Of a stretch of 43,301 nucleotides of DNA, positions 36,278 to 43,180 are shown piece after piece. The notes beneath the pieces were generated by a model. It had not been told where the DNA came from, made no database searches, and worked only from the letters and a program-made list of their open reading frames with translations. Origin of the DNA: Flavobacteriaceae bacterium (GTDB lineage: Bacteria > Bacteroidota > Bacteroidia > Flavobacteriales > Flavobacteriaceae). Both the position numbers and the translations under genes were made by a program. The stretch spans positions 1 through 43,301 of the forward strand of contig JABSPM010000022.1 in NCBI GenBank assembly GCA_013215095.1, in the 5' to 3' direction. Each line of letters starts with the position of its first letter. The first letter of the stretch is position 1.

Positions 36278-37101
36278 AATTTTGCATTTTTATATTCTCC
36301 AAGAACCTTAAATTCTTCTGCCATTATGGCTATTACCGCCTTGGCTTTATTATAGTCTTCATAATTTTTAAATGTGACATCAACAAAAAAAGCATACTTC
36401 CATGGAGTTGTAATTTTTGGTAATGATTGAATCTTAGTTAGATTCAATTTACAATCACTCATCACATTGAGAATTGCTGCTAAACTTCCACGTTCATGCC
36501 CCAATTCAAATTTTAAAGACGCTTTATTCACACCACGTTGGGGCAATTCATAATTTTTACGCTTTACAATCACAAATCGCGTTTCATTTGCTTTAATTGT
36601 CTGTATACGAGAGGCTAAAATAGCTAGATCATATATTTTAGCAGCCAAATCACTGGCTATCGCAGCAACTCCAAATAAATTTTGGTTCTTAATGCGTTGG
36701 GCAACCTCTGCCGTATCTTTATCTTCAACAAGTTTAATATGTGGCCATTGTTTAAAAAACGACTTACACTGCAATAACGCCATGGGATGAGAATACACCG
36801 CTTCAATATCTTCAAGTTTTTGCCCAGAAAGTGCCAGCAAATGATGCTGAACATCCAAATAATACTCTCCGATAATATGCAGTTGAGGATTGTCTATTAA
36901 CGCGTAGTTAGGAATTATAGAACCCGCGATTGAATTTTCTATAGCCATAATCGCAGCATCTGTTTTACAGTTAAGTAAATTAGATACCGTTGTATCAAAA
37001 GACAGACATTCTAAAACATCTACGTCTGTGTCAAAATAATTCTGAGAAACGATATGATGGAACGACCCTTTTACACCTTGTATTGCAACCTTGTTTATCA
37101 T
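36274..37101 (-). CDS. pheA: Prephenate dehydratase
   Basis: A 275-residue enzyme converting prephenate to phenylpyruvate. The catalytic half shows IQGVKGSFHH, AIMAIENSIAGSI and the active-site NETRFVIV (TRF motif). A C-terminal ACT domain (about 190-270) begins GSLAAILNVMSDCKLNLTKIQSLP. The canonical Phe-binding GALV and ESRP motifs read GSLA and QSLP, so allosteric inhibition may be altered. It is the first gene of the aromatic operon. Its ATG lies two bases after the T-run of an attenuator hairpin, and a Phe/Tyr-rich leader peptide is encoded upstream. Confidence 0.94.
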   Translation of the reverse strand: MINKVAIQGVKGSFHHIVSQNYFDTDVDVLECLSFDTTVSNLLNCKTDAAIMAIENSIAGSIIPNYALIDNPQLHIIGEYYLDVQHHLLALSGQKLEDIEAVYSHPMALLQCKSFFKQWPHIKLVEDKDTAEVAQRIKNQNLFGVAAIASDLAAKIYDLAILASRIQTIKANETRFVIVKRKNYELPQRGVNKASLKFELGHERGSLAAILNVMSDCKLNLTKIQSLPKITTPWKYAFFVDVTFKNYEDYNKAKAVIAIMAEEFKVLGEYKNAKL

Positions 37102-37103
37102 TC

Positions 37104-37134
37104 AAAAAAAAAAGCCTCGATAAACATCGAGCCT
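37104..37134 (-). terminator. Attenuator terminator in the pheA leader
   Basis: On the minus strand GAGGCTCGAT, a 4-base loop, then ATCGAGGCTT form a 10-position stem with one G-G mismatch and an inner perfect 6 bp. Ten T residues follow (37104-37113), ending two bases before the pheA ATG. A terminator between promoter and first gene, downstream of a Phe/Tyr codon run, fits ribosome-mediated attenuation. Confidence 0.8.
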
Positions 37135-37144
37135 CCATATTAAA

Positions 37145-37162
37145 AATTTATAATTATAAATT
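37145..37162. repeat. 18-bp perfect palindrome at the leader stop codon
   Basis: AATTTATAATTATAAATT is self-complementary and overlaps the stop of the leader peptide, between the leader codons and the terminator. It could act as a pause hairpin or as part of an alternative fold. An explicit antiterminator pairing with the terminator arm was not found. Confidence 0.45.
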
Positions 37163-37238
37163 ATACATATAGCGTCTCTTTCCTTTCATAAAAAAAGAAA
37201 TAATAAAAGCTATAAAATGTATAAGTTTTGGTATTCAT
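37161..37238 (-). CDS. pheL: Phe/Tyr-rich leader peptide of the aromatic operon
   Basis: A 25-codon reading frame with ATG at 37238 and TAA at 37161-37163. It encodes 5 Phe and 6 Tyr, including the block YTFYSFYYFFFY at residues 6-17. It lies directly upstream of a terminator hairpin and of pheA, whose operon makes both Phe and Tyr. A ribosome stalled on this run when charged tRNA-Phe or tRNA-Tyr is scarce would prevent termination; that is the established attenuation logic for pheL and trpL. A promoter with good spacing lies 17 bp upstream. The gene symbol is used by analogy with the enterobacterial leader, not homology. Confidence 0.82.
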   Translation of the reverse strand: MNTKTYTFYSFYYFFFYERKETLYV

Positions 37239-37254
37239 ATTTGATTTTCAATAG

Positions 37255-37285
37255 CTAAAGTAACTAATATTTTCACAAAACAAAA
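37255..37285 (-). promoter_or_regulatory. Promoter of the pheA operon leader
   Basis: On the minus strand a TTTTG (37281-37285, -33 box) is followed after 18 bp by TACTTTAG (37255-37262), one mismatch from TAnnTTTG. Transcription would start about 10 bases before the leader peptide ATG, giving a short leader. Confidence 0.55.
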
Positions 37286-37367
37286 CACTAATCCCTGTTT
37301 TTTATAGTTTTCATTAAAATTCTACTAAAGAATTTGTTTAAACTAAAGAAATACCTGTTTTAATTTC

Positions 37368-37375
37368 TATTTTTG
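37368..37375 (+). promoter_or_regulatory. Candidate -7 element for gldA
   Basis: TATTTTTG matches TAnnTTTG 16 bp before the gldA ATG. No clear -33 box at the expected distance. Confidence 0.4.
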
Positions 37376-37391
37376 ATTAAACATTTTTTTT

Positions 37392-38288
37392 ATGTCAATA
37401 AAGGTCAATCAACTCTCAAAAACCTATGGTTCTCAAAAGGCTTTAAATGCGGTTTCTTTTGAAATAAATAAACCTGAAATTGTTGGATTCTTAGGTCCCA
37501 ATGGCGCTGGAAAATCTACAATGATGAAAATTTTAACCACATATATTAAAGCAACAGAAGGTACTGTAGAGGTTAATGGTTTTGATGTTAACACACAATC
37601 GCGTAATGTGCAAGCTAGTGTTGGTTATCTTCCAGAACACAATCCTTTATATTTAGAGATGTATGTTAAGGAATATCTTAGTTTTAACGCAAAAGCCTAT
37701 AAGGTTCCTAAAGATCGTATTGCTGCTGTCATTGAACAAACCGGACTAACACCTGAAGCACATAAAAAAATCAGTCAACTTTCAAAAGGATATAGACAAC
37801 GTGTTGGTTTGGCTAATGCCCTGCTACACAATCCTGATGTATTGATATTGGACGAACCAACTACTGGCTTGGATCCAAATCAATTGGTAGCTATTAGAAC
37901 GCTCATCCAAAACTTAGGAAAAGAAAAAACCGTTTTCTTATCTACACATATCATGCAAGAAGTAGAAGCTATGTGCGATCGCGTCATTATTATTAATAAA
38001 GGTAAAATTGTTGCGGATAAGACATTGAAAGAATTGCGCAAAAACAAAACACAAACCATAGTTGTAGAGTTCGATTATCGTATTGAAGACGCCTTTATTA
38101 AACGCATTCCTAATGTGGTTTCAGTTAAAAACACATATGAATTTGTTTATGAAATCACGTTTGACACTATAGAAGACAGACGACCTTTAGTCTTTGATTT
38201 TGCACAAGAGAATGATTTAAAAATTTTACAATTGCACCAAAAAACAGCCAATCTTGAGAGCATGTTTAGAACCTTAACCCAACATTAA
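37392..38288 (+). CDS. gldA: Gliding motility ABC transporter ATP-binding protein GldA
   Basis: A 298-residue ABC ATPase. Walker A is GPNGAGKS (35-42), the signature is QLSKGYRQR, and Walker B is VLILDEPTTGLDP, followed by the STHIMQEVEAMCDRV H-loop region. The C-terminal extension (about 215-298) is typical of GldA and related DrrA-like proteins. In F. johnsoniae GldA works with the membrane proteins GldF and GldG, which are not in this window. It is transcribed away from the aromatic operon and overlaps the following convergent gene by 4 bp. Confidence 0.9.
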   Translation: MSIKVNQLSKTYGSQKALNAVSFEINKPEIVGFLGPNGAGKSTMMKILTTYIKATEGTVEVNGFDVNTQSRNVQASVGYLPEHNPLYLEMYVKEYLSFNAKAYKVPKDRIAAVIEQTGLTPEAHKKISQLSKGYRQRVGLANALLHNPDVLILDEPTTGLDPNQLVAIRTLIQNLGKEKTVFLSTHIMQEVEAMCDRVIIINKGKIVADKTLKELRKNKTQTIVVEFDYRIEDAFIKRIPNVVSVKNTYEFVYEITFDTIEDRRPLVFDFAQENDLKILQLHQKTANLESMFRTLTQH

Positions 38289-39028
38289 TCTAAAAAGACA
38301 ACACTTCCTATATATAAGACTTCAACATCTACTGTTGGTGGTGTGTTTACGACGATCACATCTCCTGTTCCGGTCATTTTTCCATACAGAGATTGTTGCG
38401 GATTTACAATCATATCATTACTACCTCTATGGAACACATTCACATCTTGAGCTATTAAATGAGCTCCCTCAAAACGCCCTCCTCCTGAGAAAAAACTTAT
38501 ATTTAAATTATTAGCTTTTCCAGTAATATAATATGAAGAAATACTATTAGACGTTATTTGCAATTGATCGGTATTAACTTCTAATCTAAAATCACCAACA
38601 GCAAATGCGTCAGACTCGGTAAAATCTTCTGAAAGCAATCTTAATTCAGGATAAGTTAATACACCATCCGACGAGACTTCAAACTGAGATGAATTTCTAA
38701 TTTCAGTGATATTTGGTGCTGTTACATAGATTTTAGTAATTCCATAATCTCTAAAATAGTTACACGTGTTGTTATCACTCAATTCCAATCTATTTTCTAT
38801 TACATTAACTTCTATATCGCCTATAAGATTTTCACCAGTTTGGATCAACACATTGAAATCTGAACCTTCTTTCAATATTAATTCAACATCTCTATCCACT
38901 AAGATTTTCTCAAAAGGCTCAACACTAAATGTTCTTTCGATAATTGTACCTGATTTCTGAATGCAATCCCAACCATTTTCTTTGTCACATGACAATACAA
39001 CTAATACTATACATATCCAATTCTTCAT
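38285..39028 (-). CDS. Head GIN domain lipoprotein (DUF2807)
   Basis: A 247-residue lipoprotein with lipobox VVLSC near residue 14. The rest is a parallel beta-helix-like domain of the GIN/DUF2807 type, beginning RTFSVEPFEKILVDRDVELILKEG, with the repeat-like phrases LNISFFSGGGRFEG and GKMTGTGDVIVVNTP. It is probably anchored in the periplasm or at the cell surface. Function is unknown. It lies 2 bp after the PagL-like gene, so the two likely form one transcript. Its stop overlaps the gldA stop region by 4 bp on the opposite strand. Confidence 0.82.
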   Translation of the reverse strand: MKNWICIVLVVLSCDKENGWDCIQKSGTIIERTFSVEPFEKILVDRDVELILKEGSDFNVLIQTGENLIGDIEVNVIENRLELSDNNTCNYFRDYGITKIYVTAPNITEIRNSSQFEVSSDGVLTYPELRLLSEDFTESDAFAVGDFRLEVNTDQLQITSNSISSYYITGKANNLNISFFSGGGRFEGAHLIAQDVNVFHRGSNDMIVNPQQSLYGKMTGTGDVIVVNTPPTVDVEVLYIGSVVFLD

Positions 39029-39030
39029 AA

Positions 39031-40128
39031 CTATAATCTTATTCCTATTCCCAATTCTAGTGCTTCAGCTTTTGCAGCATGTGTTTTTAAAGTTATAGCG
39101 GCAAATACTTTATCTCCAAAATAACGTTTAAGTCCTATACGCTGATACGTTCTACCCTCAAAATCAAACGGATAATGCACATAATACCCAAACTGCGTAA
39201 GTAATGACATTTTATTAACAAACAACTCATGTCCTACAAAAATCCCCACGCGCCTATGATCTGTATTCCGATCTATCTGTTCTTCTGGATAAGCAATAGA
39301 CCTATAATGAATTAAAGCTTTTAAAAATTCGGAAAAAAAAGCATCTGCACCCAATTGCAATGCACTTTTTCTTGAAAGACGCTTATCAGCATAGCAAGAT
39401 ATTATATAAAATGGAAACTGCCCACTACCCACTACATCACTTTCATTAACTCCACTTCTAAATGCAAAATTAAAACGAATGGGTTCTGTAACATTTTCTT
39501 TCGCCTTCACTTCGGCATAAGACATATCCTCGTCATCCAAATTATATAGCACTCCCAAATTAAACGCAATAGTATTTACACTATTATTAGGTGCTTTAAA
39601 ATTAGCATTTGAGTAATGTGTCAAAGACAAACCTGCCTGAAGTCCAAACCGGTCAAACAAACGTTCCTTTTTATAATTAATCATCACATAAGTGCTACTT
39701 AAAATCGTTGAACCAAAAGCCGTATTTTTATGATTTGTATATTTATCATAAGGATTGGTATTGTACGCCAAGCCTTGTGCAATACGTAACATTAAATTTC
39801 GATGTAAAAAATAGAAATTATAATGTGCATAAAGTCCATAATTTTCTCCCAAAACGGTATTACCATACCTCTGATAGGAGAGTGATGCTCCATAATCTGG
39901 ATAATTATAATATTGTTCCCATTCTTTATGACCAAAAGTTTTTTTACTCCAACTTAGGATAATACCATCTGGATGACCTTGAATAAGATGTAATATCGAA
40001 CGATTATGAAGTGGAATATTTCCTCTAAAGTAATTGATATCAACAAATGAATTGACAGCTTTCTTCTCTTCCTGCGAAAACCCAAAATATGAAATAAAAA
40101 GGCAAATTATAAGTAATATATGTTTCAT
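39031..40128 (-). CDS. Acyloxyacyl hydrolase / PagL-like lipid A deacylase
   Basis: A 365-residue exported protein with a signal peptide (about 1-18) and an outer-membrane barrel. The PagL catalytic signature is visible in LTHYSNANFKAPNNSVN, which contains the His-x-Ser pair. Flavobacterial proteins of this type are annotated as acyloxyacyl hydrolase or lipid A 3-O-deacylase and would trim the lipid A acyl chains. It is longer than Pseudomonas PagL (about 170 residues), with an extended N-terminal part carrying SWSKKTFGHKEWEQYYNYPDYG. Activity is inferred from the motif. Confidence 0.8.
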   Translation of the reverse strand: MKHILLIICLFISYFGFSQEEKKAVNSFVDINYFRGNIPLHNRSILHLIQGHPDGIILSWSKKTFGHKEWEQYYNYPDYGASLSYQRYGNTVLGENYGLYAHYNFYFLHRNLMLRIAQGLAYNTNPYDKYTNHKNTAFGSTILSSTYVMINYKKERLFDRFGLQAGLSLTHYSNANFKAPNNSVNTIAFNLGVLYNLDDEDMSYAEVKAKENVTEPIRFNFAFRSGVNESDVVGSGQFPFYIISCYADKRLSRKSALQLGADAFFSEFLKALIHYRSIAYPEEQIDRNTDHRRVGIFVGHELFVNKMSLLTQFGYYVHYPFDFEGRTYQRIGLKRYFGDKVFAAITLKTHAAKAEALELGIGIRL

Positions 40129-40578
40129 CTGACATCAGCGAATATAACCATCTATAAATAAGAACTGTATTTTTACAAAAGCCAATAATACAGCTATTTT
40201 TACAAAAAATTAACCTGTTTCATATCATTTTGTTCATTTTATTCAATACTGATTTTGAATAAAATCAAATTTCACATGAGGGTTTTGCTGCAAAAGATAA
40301 ATTTTGATTATTTGTGGCACTCTAAAAATAGTTTTTTCAAATAAAGCACAAAGAAGATACAAGTAATTCAACTTTCTGATGTATCGTTTCTTTTTGCTTG
40401 TATATTATTGAGCCCATAAGCGTTTGTAGCTTGGTCAAATTTTCCTTGAATAAGGTTTTTTGGTTTTATTCTTTCTTTTTTTTTCGTTTTTGATACGCGC
40501 TAAGTTGCTACTTAGGTGTTATGCCTATTGGTTTTACAACGATTCTAACACTGCTTTCTTTGAGCTAAGCTCTGTTGC
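40129..40578. other. Intergenic region between the PagL-like gene and the repeat array
   Basis: No supported gene in 450 bases. It holds an 11-bp perfect inverted repeat at 40236-40265. Several T-rich stretches follow. The 3' part (about 40480-40578) is less AT-rich and may belong to an older cassette or remnant. Confidence 0.5.
40236..40265. repeat. 11-bp inverted repeat
   Basis: ATTTTATTCAA (40236-40246) and TTGAATAAAAT (40255-40265) are perfectly complementary around an 8-base loop. It could be an operator or an old terminator. It lies about 110 bp upstream of the PagL-like gene start. Confidence 0.5.
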
Positions 40579-40693
40579 TTCTTAAAACAACAAATCCACA
40601 ACATTGTCGCTGTGGATCTTCTAATTTTTAAAATTTAATTTCTAATTGCTTACTCATAACCGCCACTAGTTATAAACTAGCGGGAGCGGGGGA
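40579..40693 (+). repeat. 115-bp direct repeat, copy A
   Basis: Differs from copy B (41059-41173) at three positions only: 40607, 40620 and 40653. It starts with a terminator-like hairpin (ATCCACA ... TGTGGAT, 40594-40616). It ends with CTAGTT-ATA-AACTAG (stem at 40667-40681 region) inside a CCGC ... GCGG frame, resembling a REP-type palindrome. It runs directly into a truncated XRE repressor reading frame. Confidence 0.9.
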
Positions 40694-40943
40694 ACGTGAT
40701 GTATCTATTGAAGTTGCTGATAAACTTGCCAAGTATTTCGGTATTACTCTTGACGAGCTTGTGCATATGACTGATAAAATACCTAATGAAGTTACTATTG
40801 TAGATAAGTCTGTTTCTGAACGTATTAACCTAATACAACAGCTTAAAGAAGAAGATAAAAATGCACTATTTCGTATTATCGATAGTATGCTGACTAAATC
40901 CAAGTTTAAAGATTTCTTTGATAAAAATATGGCTTCGCTTTAA
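40692..40943 (+). pseudogene. XRE-family repressor, C-terminal fragment 1
   Basis: From GERDVSIEVADKLAKYFG onward this frame reads as the last helix of an XRE/Cro-type helix-turn-helix (ITLDELV) plus a C-terminal tail of about 50 residues (SERINLIQQLKEEDKNALFRII...). The N-terminal part with helices 1-3, including the recognition helix, is missing. In its place is repeat copy A, in which the frame soon meets a TAA. A short product could start at the ATG at 40761, but it would lack DNA binding. The gene is therefore a remnant, cut at almost the same point as the second fragment. Confidence 0.72.
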
Positions 40944-40951
40944 AGCATAAA

Positions 40952-40992
40952 AAACCCACAAAATTGCTACTGTGGATCTTCTAATTTTTAAG
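40952..40992 (+). repeat. Third, partial copy of the hairpin part of the repeat
   Basis: CCCACAAAATTGCTACTGTGGATC followed by TTCTAATTTTTAA matches the first third of copies A and B with a few changes. It lies just after the stop of XRE fragment 1, where it acts as a terminator-like hairpin (CCACA/TGTGG). It suggests that the first part of the 115-bp repeat is itself the 3' end of an XRE-type gene unit. Confidence 0.7.
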
Positions 40993-41058
40993 ACATTACA
41001 AACTAGACACAATTCACAGAAGTGCGACAGAGTAACTGTTACATGTCGCACGAGGGGG

Positions 41059-41173
41059 TTCTTAAAACAACAAATCCACAACATTGCCGCTGTGGATCTC
41101 CTAATTTTTAAAATTTAATTTCTAATTGCTTACTCATAACCGCTACTAGTTATAAACTAGCGGGAGCGGGGGA
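41059..41173 (+). repeat. 115-bp direct repeat, copy B
   Basis: 112 of 115 bases are identical to copy A, exactly 480 bp downstream. It carries the same two hairpins and the same GC-rich end (GCGGGAGCGGGGGA), and again leads straight into a truncated XRE frame. Confidence 0.9.
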
Positions 41174-41414
41174 TGCTTATGGAAGATATGAGCGTGATGA
41201 AGTAAAGCCAACTATTGAGATGTCTAACAAGATTGCTAATGCTTTAAAAGTAAGTTTAGATTTCCTTGTAGGTAATACAGATTTAGAACTCGATACAGAG
41301 ACTTTAAAACGTGTTGAGGATATTTCTAAATTATCTGATGATAACAAAAAGCACATCTATATTCTTTTAGATGCGCTTATTCGTGATTTTAAAACCAAAG
41401 AGGCTTACGCATAA
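41172..41414 (+). pseudogene. XRE-family repressor, C-terminal fragment 2
   Basis: The frame reads DAYGRYERDEVKPTIEM then NKIANALKVSLDFLVGNTD, the standard end of a helix-turn-helix XRE domain, with a C-terminal tail of about 35 residues to the stop at 41414. About 35 N-terminal residues are missing and replaced by repeat copy B. The tail differs from fragment 1, so these are two different repressor genes, not a duplication of one. A product from the ATG at 41220 would have no DNA-binding helix. Confidence 0.72.
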
Positions 41415-41416
41415 AA

Positions 41417-41441
41417 AAACCACAACTTAAAGCTGTGGTTT
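41417..41441. terminator. Bidirectional terminator between XRE fragment 2 and the macrodomain gene
   Basis: AAACCACA (41417-41424) and TGTGGTTT (41434-41441) form an 8-bp stem, with A and T runs on both sides. The macrodomain stop codon (41427-41429) lies in the loop. The stem bases CCACA/TGTGG match those in the repeat hairpins. Confidence 0.75.
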
Positions 41442-41930
41442 CTTAATCATTGTTTTTATTTTTTCTTGTGTTAAATATACGTCCTTGTAGTTTTCAACCA
41501 CATAAATGTTAACATCTTCAAAACTCGATGCTACTTTCTGGATAATCAACTTAACTTTATTCCAATTTGCTCCTCCCAAGCCTGCGCCTATTCGTGGTAA
41601 TGCTACATGATAAATCTTTTTTCTCACACATAATCCTAGCATATTGTTAAGAGATTTTTCTATAGCCTTATAGTCTGCTTTTGTTCTCCAAGTTTTTTGA
41701 GTGCCTAAATTAAAAACAACACCATCTTCATAATCATAAGCAAATACATCTCCTAGATTAAAGTCATTTTGCTTACATAAAGTTTTATAAGCATCATACA
41801 TTTTAGGGAATTTGCTTTTAAATTGAAGCGCTATACCTTTTCCCATTGCTCCAGCACAATTGCATCCATGGGCATAATTTGATACTCCTTCTAATTTAAA
41901 AATATTACCAAAATCTATAAACCTAATCAT
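41427..41930 (-). CDS. Macrodomain protein, candidate ADP-ribosyl hydrolase antidote
   Basis: A 167-residue single macrodomain. The ADP-ribose-binding signatures are HGCNCAGAMGKGIALQF (21-37) and ALPRIGAGLGGANW (110-123). The NCAGAMGKGIALQFK segment is closest to macrodomains of the DarG/TARG1-Poa1 kind, which remove ADP-ribose from nucleic acid or protein. Directly upstream and overlapping lie a small gene and an Rhs-HYD1 ADP-ribosyltransferase toxin domain. Its context therefore suggests that it reverses the toxin's modification in the producing cell. No signal peptide is present, so it acts in the cytoplasm. The protective role is inferred. Confidence 0.85.
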   Translation of the reverse strand: MIRFIDFGNIFKLEGVSNYAHGCNCAGAMGKGIALQFKSKFPKMYDAYKTLCKQNDFNLGDVFAYDYEDGVVFNLGTQKTWRTKADYKAIEKSLNNMLGLCVRKKIYHVALPRIGAGLGGANWNKVKLIIQKVASSFEDVNIYVVENYKDVYLTQEKIKTMIKKPQL

Positions 41931-42192
41931 TATGTAATTTCCAAACTTTATTAAATTCTTCTTCTACAATATAATCAAGCTTATCAATCTCTAAATCGGA
42001 GAGCTTTTGGTCATAAAGAATACTATCTCCCTTAATCGGTTTATCATCTGAAAGAAATGTATATTCTCCCAGATGATTTATTTCAATTTGCCTAACAGCA
42101 TAATCATTTAAAAAATGTAAGTAATAAAGAATGTTTTCTTCTTCCCATTTTTTCTTTATATAAATTTCTTTGTTAAAATCCTGATTTACCAC
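41923..42192 (-). CDS. Small acidic protein, candidate immunity protein (possibly DUF6881-like)
   Basis: An 89-residue cytoplasmic protein without membrane segments, containing YIKKKWEEENILYYLHFLND, AVRQIEINHLGEYTFLSDD and EEEFNKVWKLHND. The pattern (YIKxKW, then aromatic LY/LH, then 'xRxIEI..xG', ending EFxxxW) resembles DUF6881-type proteins often found near polymorphic toxins, but I hold this match loosely. It starts at a GTG inside the last codons of the Rhs toxin gene (20-bp overlap) and overlaps the macrodomain gene by 8 bp, the classic position of an immunity gene. Whether it or the macrodomain is the actual antidote is open. Confidence 0.6.
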   Translation of the reverse strand: MVNQDFNKEIYIKKKWEEENILYYLHFLNDYAVRQIEINHLGEYTFLSDDKPIKGDSILYDQKLSDLEIDKLDYIVEEEFNKVWKLHND

Positions 42193-43180
42193 TACTTATA
42201 ATCCTCTTTGAAATATTTAAACTTGATGTGTTATTTATTAAATAAATATGATTGTTAGTTTGTATAACTTTTAATCCTTTTGTTTCAATTTGTATAAAAT
42301 GTTGAAGTTTTCTACCGTTCCATGGAACTCCAAAGAGCCTTCTAGAAACCTGACCTACAGTGAAGCCTGACCCAGGTGCTATATCTGTTAAATATTGTCC
42401 AGTTCCATATCTAGCATTTTTTGCTCCTGTTGATGCCTTTAAAAGCCCTGATTCCATAATAGCATTATATCCAGCTTCATCGGTATAATGATATAATCCA
42501 GCACTTGCCCTTGCTGTACCTAGAAACTTGCTAGCTAAACCAAAAGCTCCTGCAAAAAACGGAGAGTCTATTCCCATAGGTATAGCATGTCCATTTGCTT
42601 TAGGAACCTGCCCTCCATAATAGTCATAAGCTTGAACTGCCCATGATGCCATGGCAAATAGCATTTCATCAGTAAAGCCATAATTATTTAGAGTTTCAAT
42701 CGAAGCTTGACCTTGTCCTATTTTCCTAATATGACTTCTAAATTTCTCAAAATATTCCTCTTCAAAATACCATTTATCATCTGCTTTGTGATAATATTTT
42801 TTTGCATCAACCGCAAACGAATAAGCTCCAGAACCAACAACTTTTTTTGAATCTTTGGATTCCCCTTCTTGTGGACAATCATCACAAAAGCCACCTTCTC
42901 CATCAGCATTCCAAGTGGTGCTTCCGTCTTCTGGAGTAGCCTCCCACATTTCTTCTATTGAATTTACAGTTGTAGTTCCTGAAGGATCTGCAAAATAAAT
43001 AGGGTTATTGTCAAACGCAGTATAAGTAGATTGTTGAAAATGAGTAATTGGGTCAATCGTTGTCCATCTTGCAATTGCAGCGTCATAATTCCTTGCTCCA
43101 AAATCATGCCAATCTAGGTCTAATTCATCCTGCTCCTCTTTATTACCAAAGCCATACGGATGGTCAGTACCGTTTATCAC
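42173..43180 (-). CDS. Rhs core tip with C-terminal HYD1-type ADP-ribosyltransferase toxin domain (5' truncated)
   Basis: A 335-residue reading frame. Residues 8-68 are the RHS-repeat-associated core (FGNKEEQDELDLDWHDFGARNYD, WTTIDPITHF, DNNPIYFADPSG), the point where Rhs toxins switch to a variable tip. The tip ends in a domain (about 228-335) with LYHYTDEAGYNAIMESG, NARYGTGQYLTDI and HFIQIETKGL, the layout of Tox-ART-HYD1 ADP-ribosyltransferases. The presumed catalytic set is His231, Tyr263 and Asp266. The frame starts only at a GTG inside core sequence. It stays open to 43234, where an in-frame TGA stands after an A7 tract. The long Rhs body is therefore missing or out of frame. Confidence 0.82.
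   Translation of the reverse strand: MINGTDHPYGFGNKEEQDELDLDWHDFGARNYDAAIARWTTIDPITHFQQSTYTAFDNNPIYFADPSGTTTVNSIEEMWEATPEDGSTTWNADGEGGFCDDCPQEGESKDSKKVVGSGAYSFAVDAKKYYHKADDKWYFEEEYFEKFRSHIRKIGQGQASIETLNNYGFTDEMLFAMASWAVQAYDYYGGQVPKANGHAIPMGIDSPFFAGAFGLASKFLGTARASAGLYHYTDEAGYNAIMESGLLKASTGAKNARYGTGQYLTDIAPGSGFTVGQVSRRLFGVPWNGRKLQHFIQIETKGLKVIQTNNHIYLINNTSSLNISKRIISSGKSGF

Noticed and set aside
40480-40580. Integron-like attC site (the stretch TACTTAGGTGTTATGCC resembles cassette ends)
   Set aside because: No matching inverse core site at the other end, no paired inner sites and no integrase in view. Resemblance is limited to a short string.
40761-40943. Intact small gene of 60 codons
   Set aside because: Its coding similarity extends upstream of the ATG into the frame adjoining the repeat, so it is the tail of a truncated XRE repressor.
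40579-41173. CRISPR array
   Set aside because: Only two full repeats of 115 bp, far too long, separated by coding-like sequence, and no cas genes.
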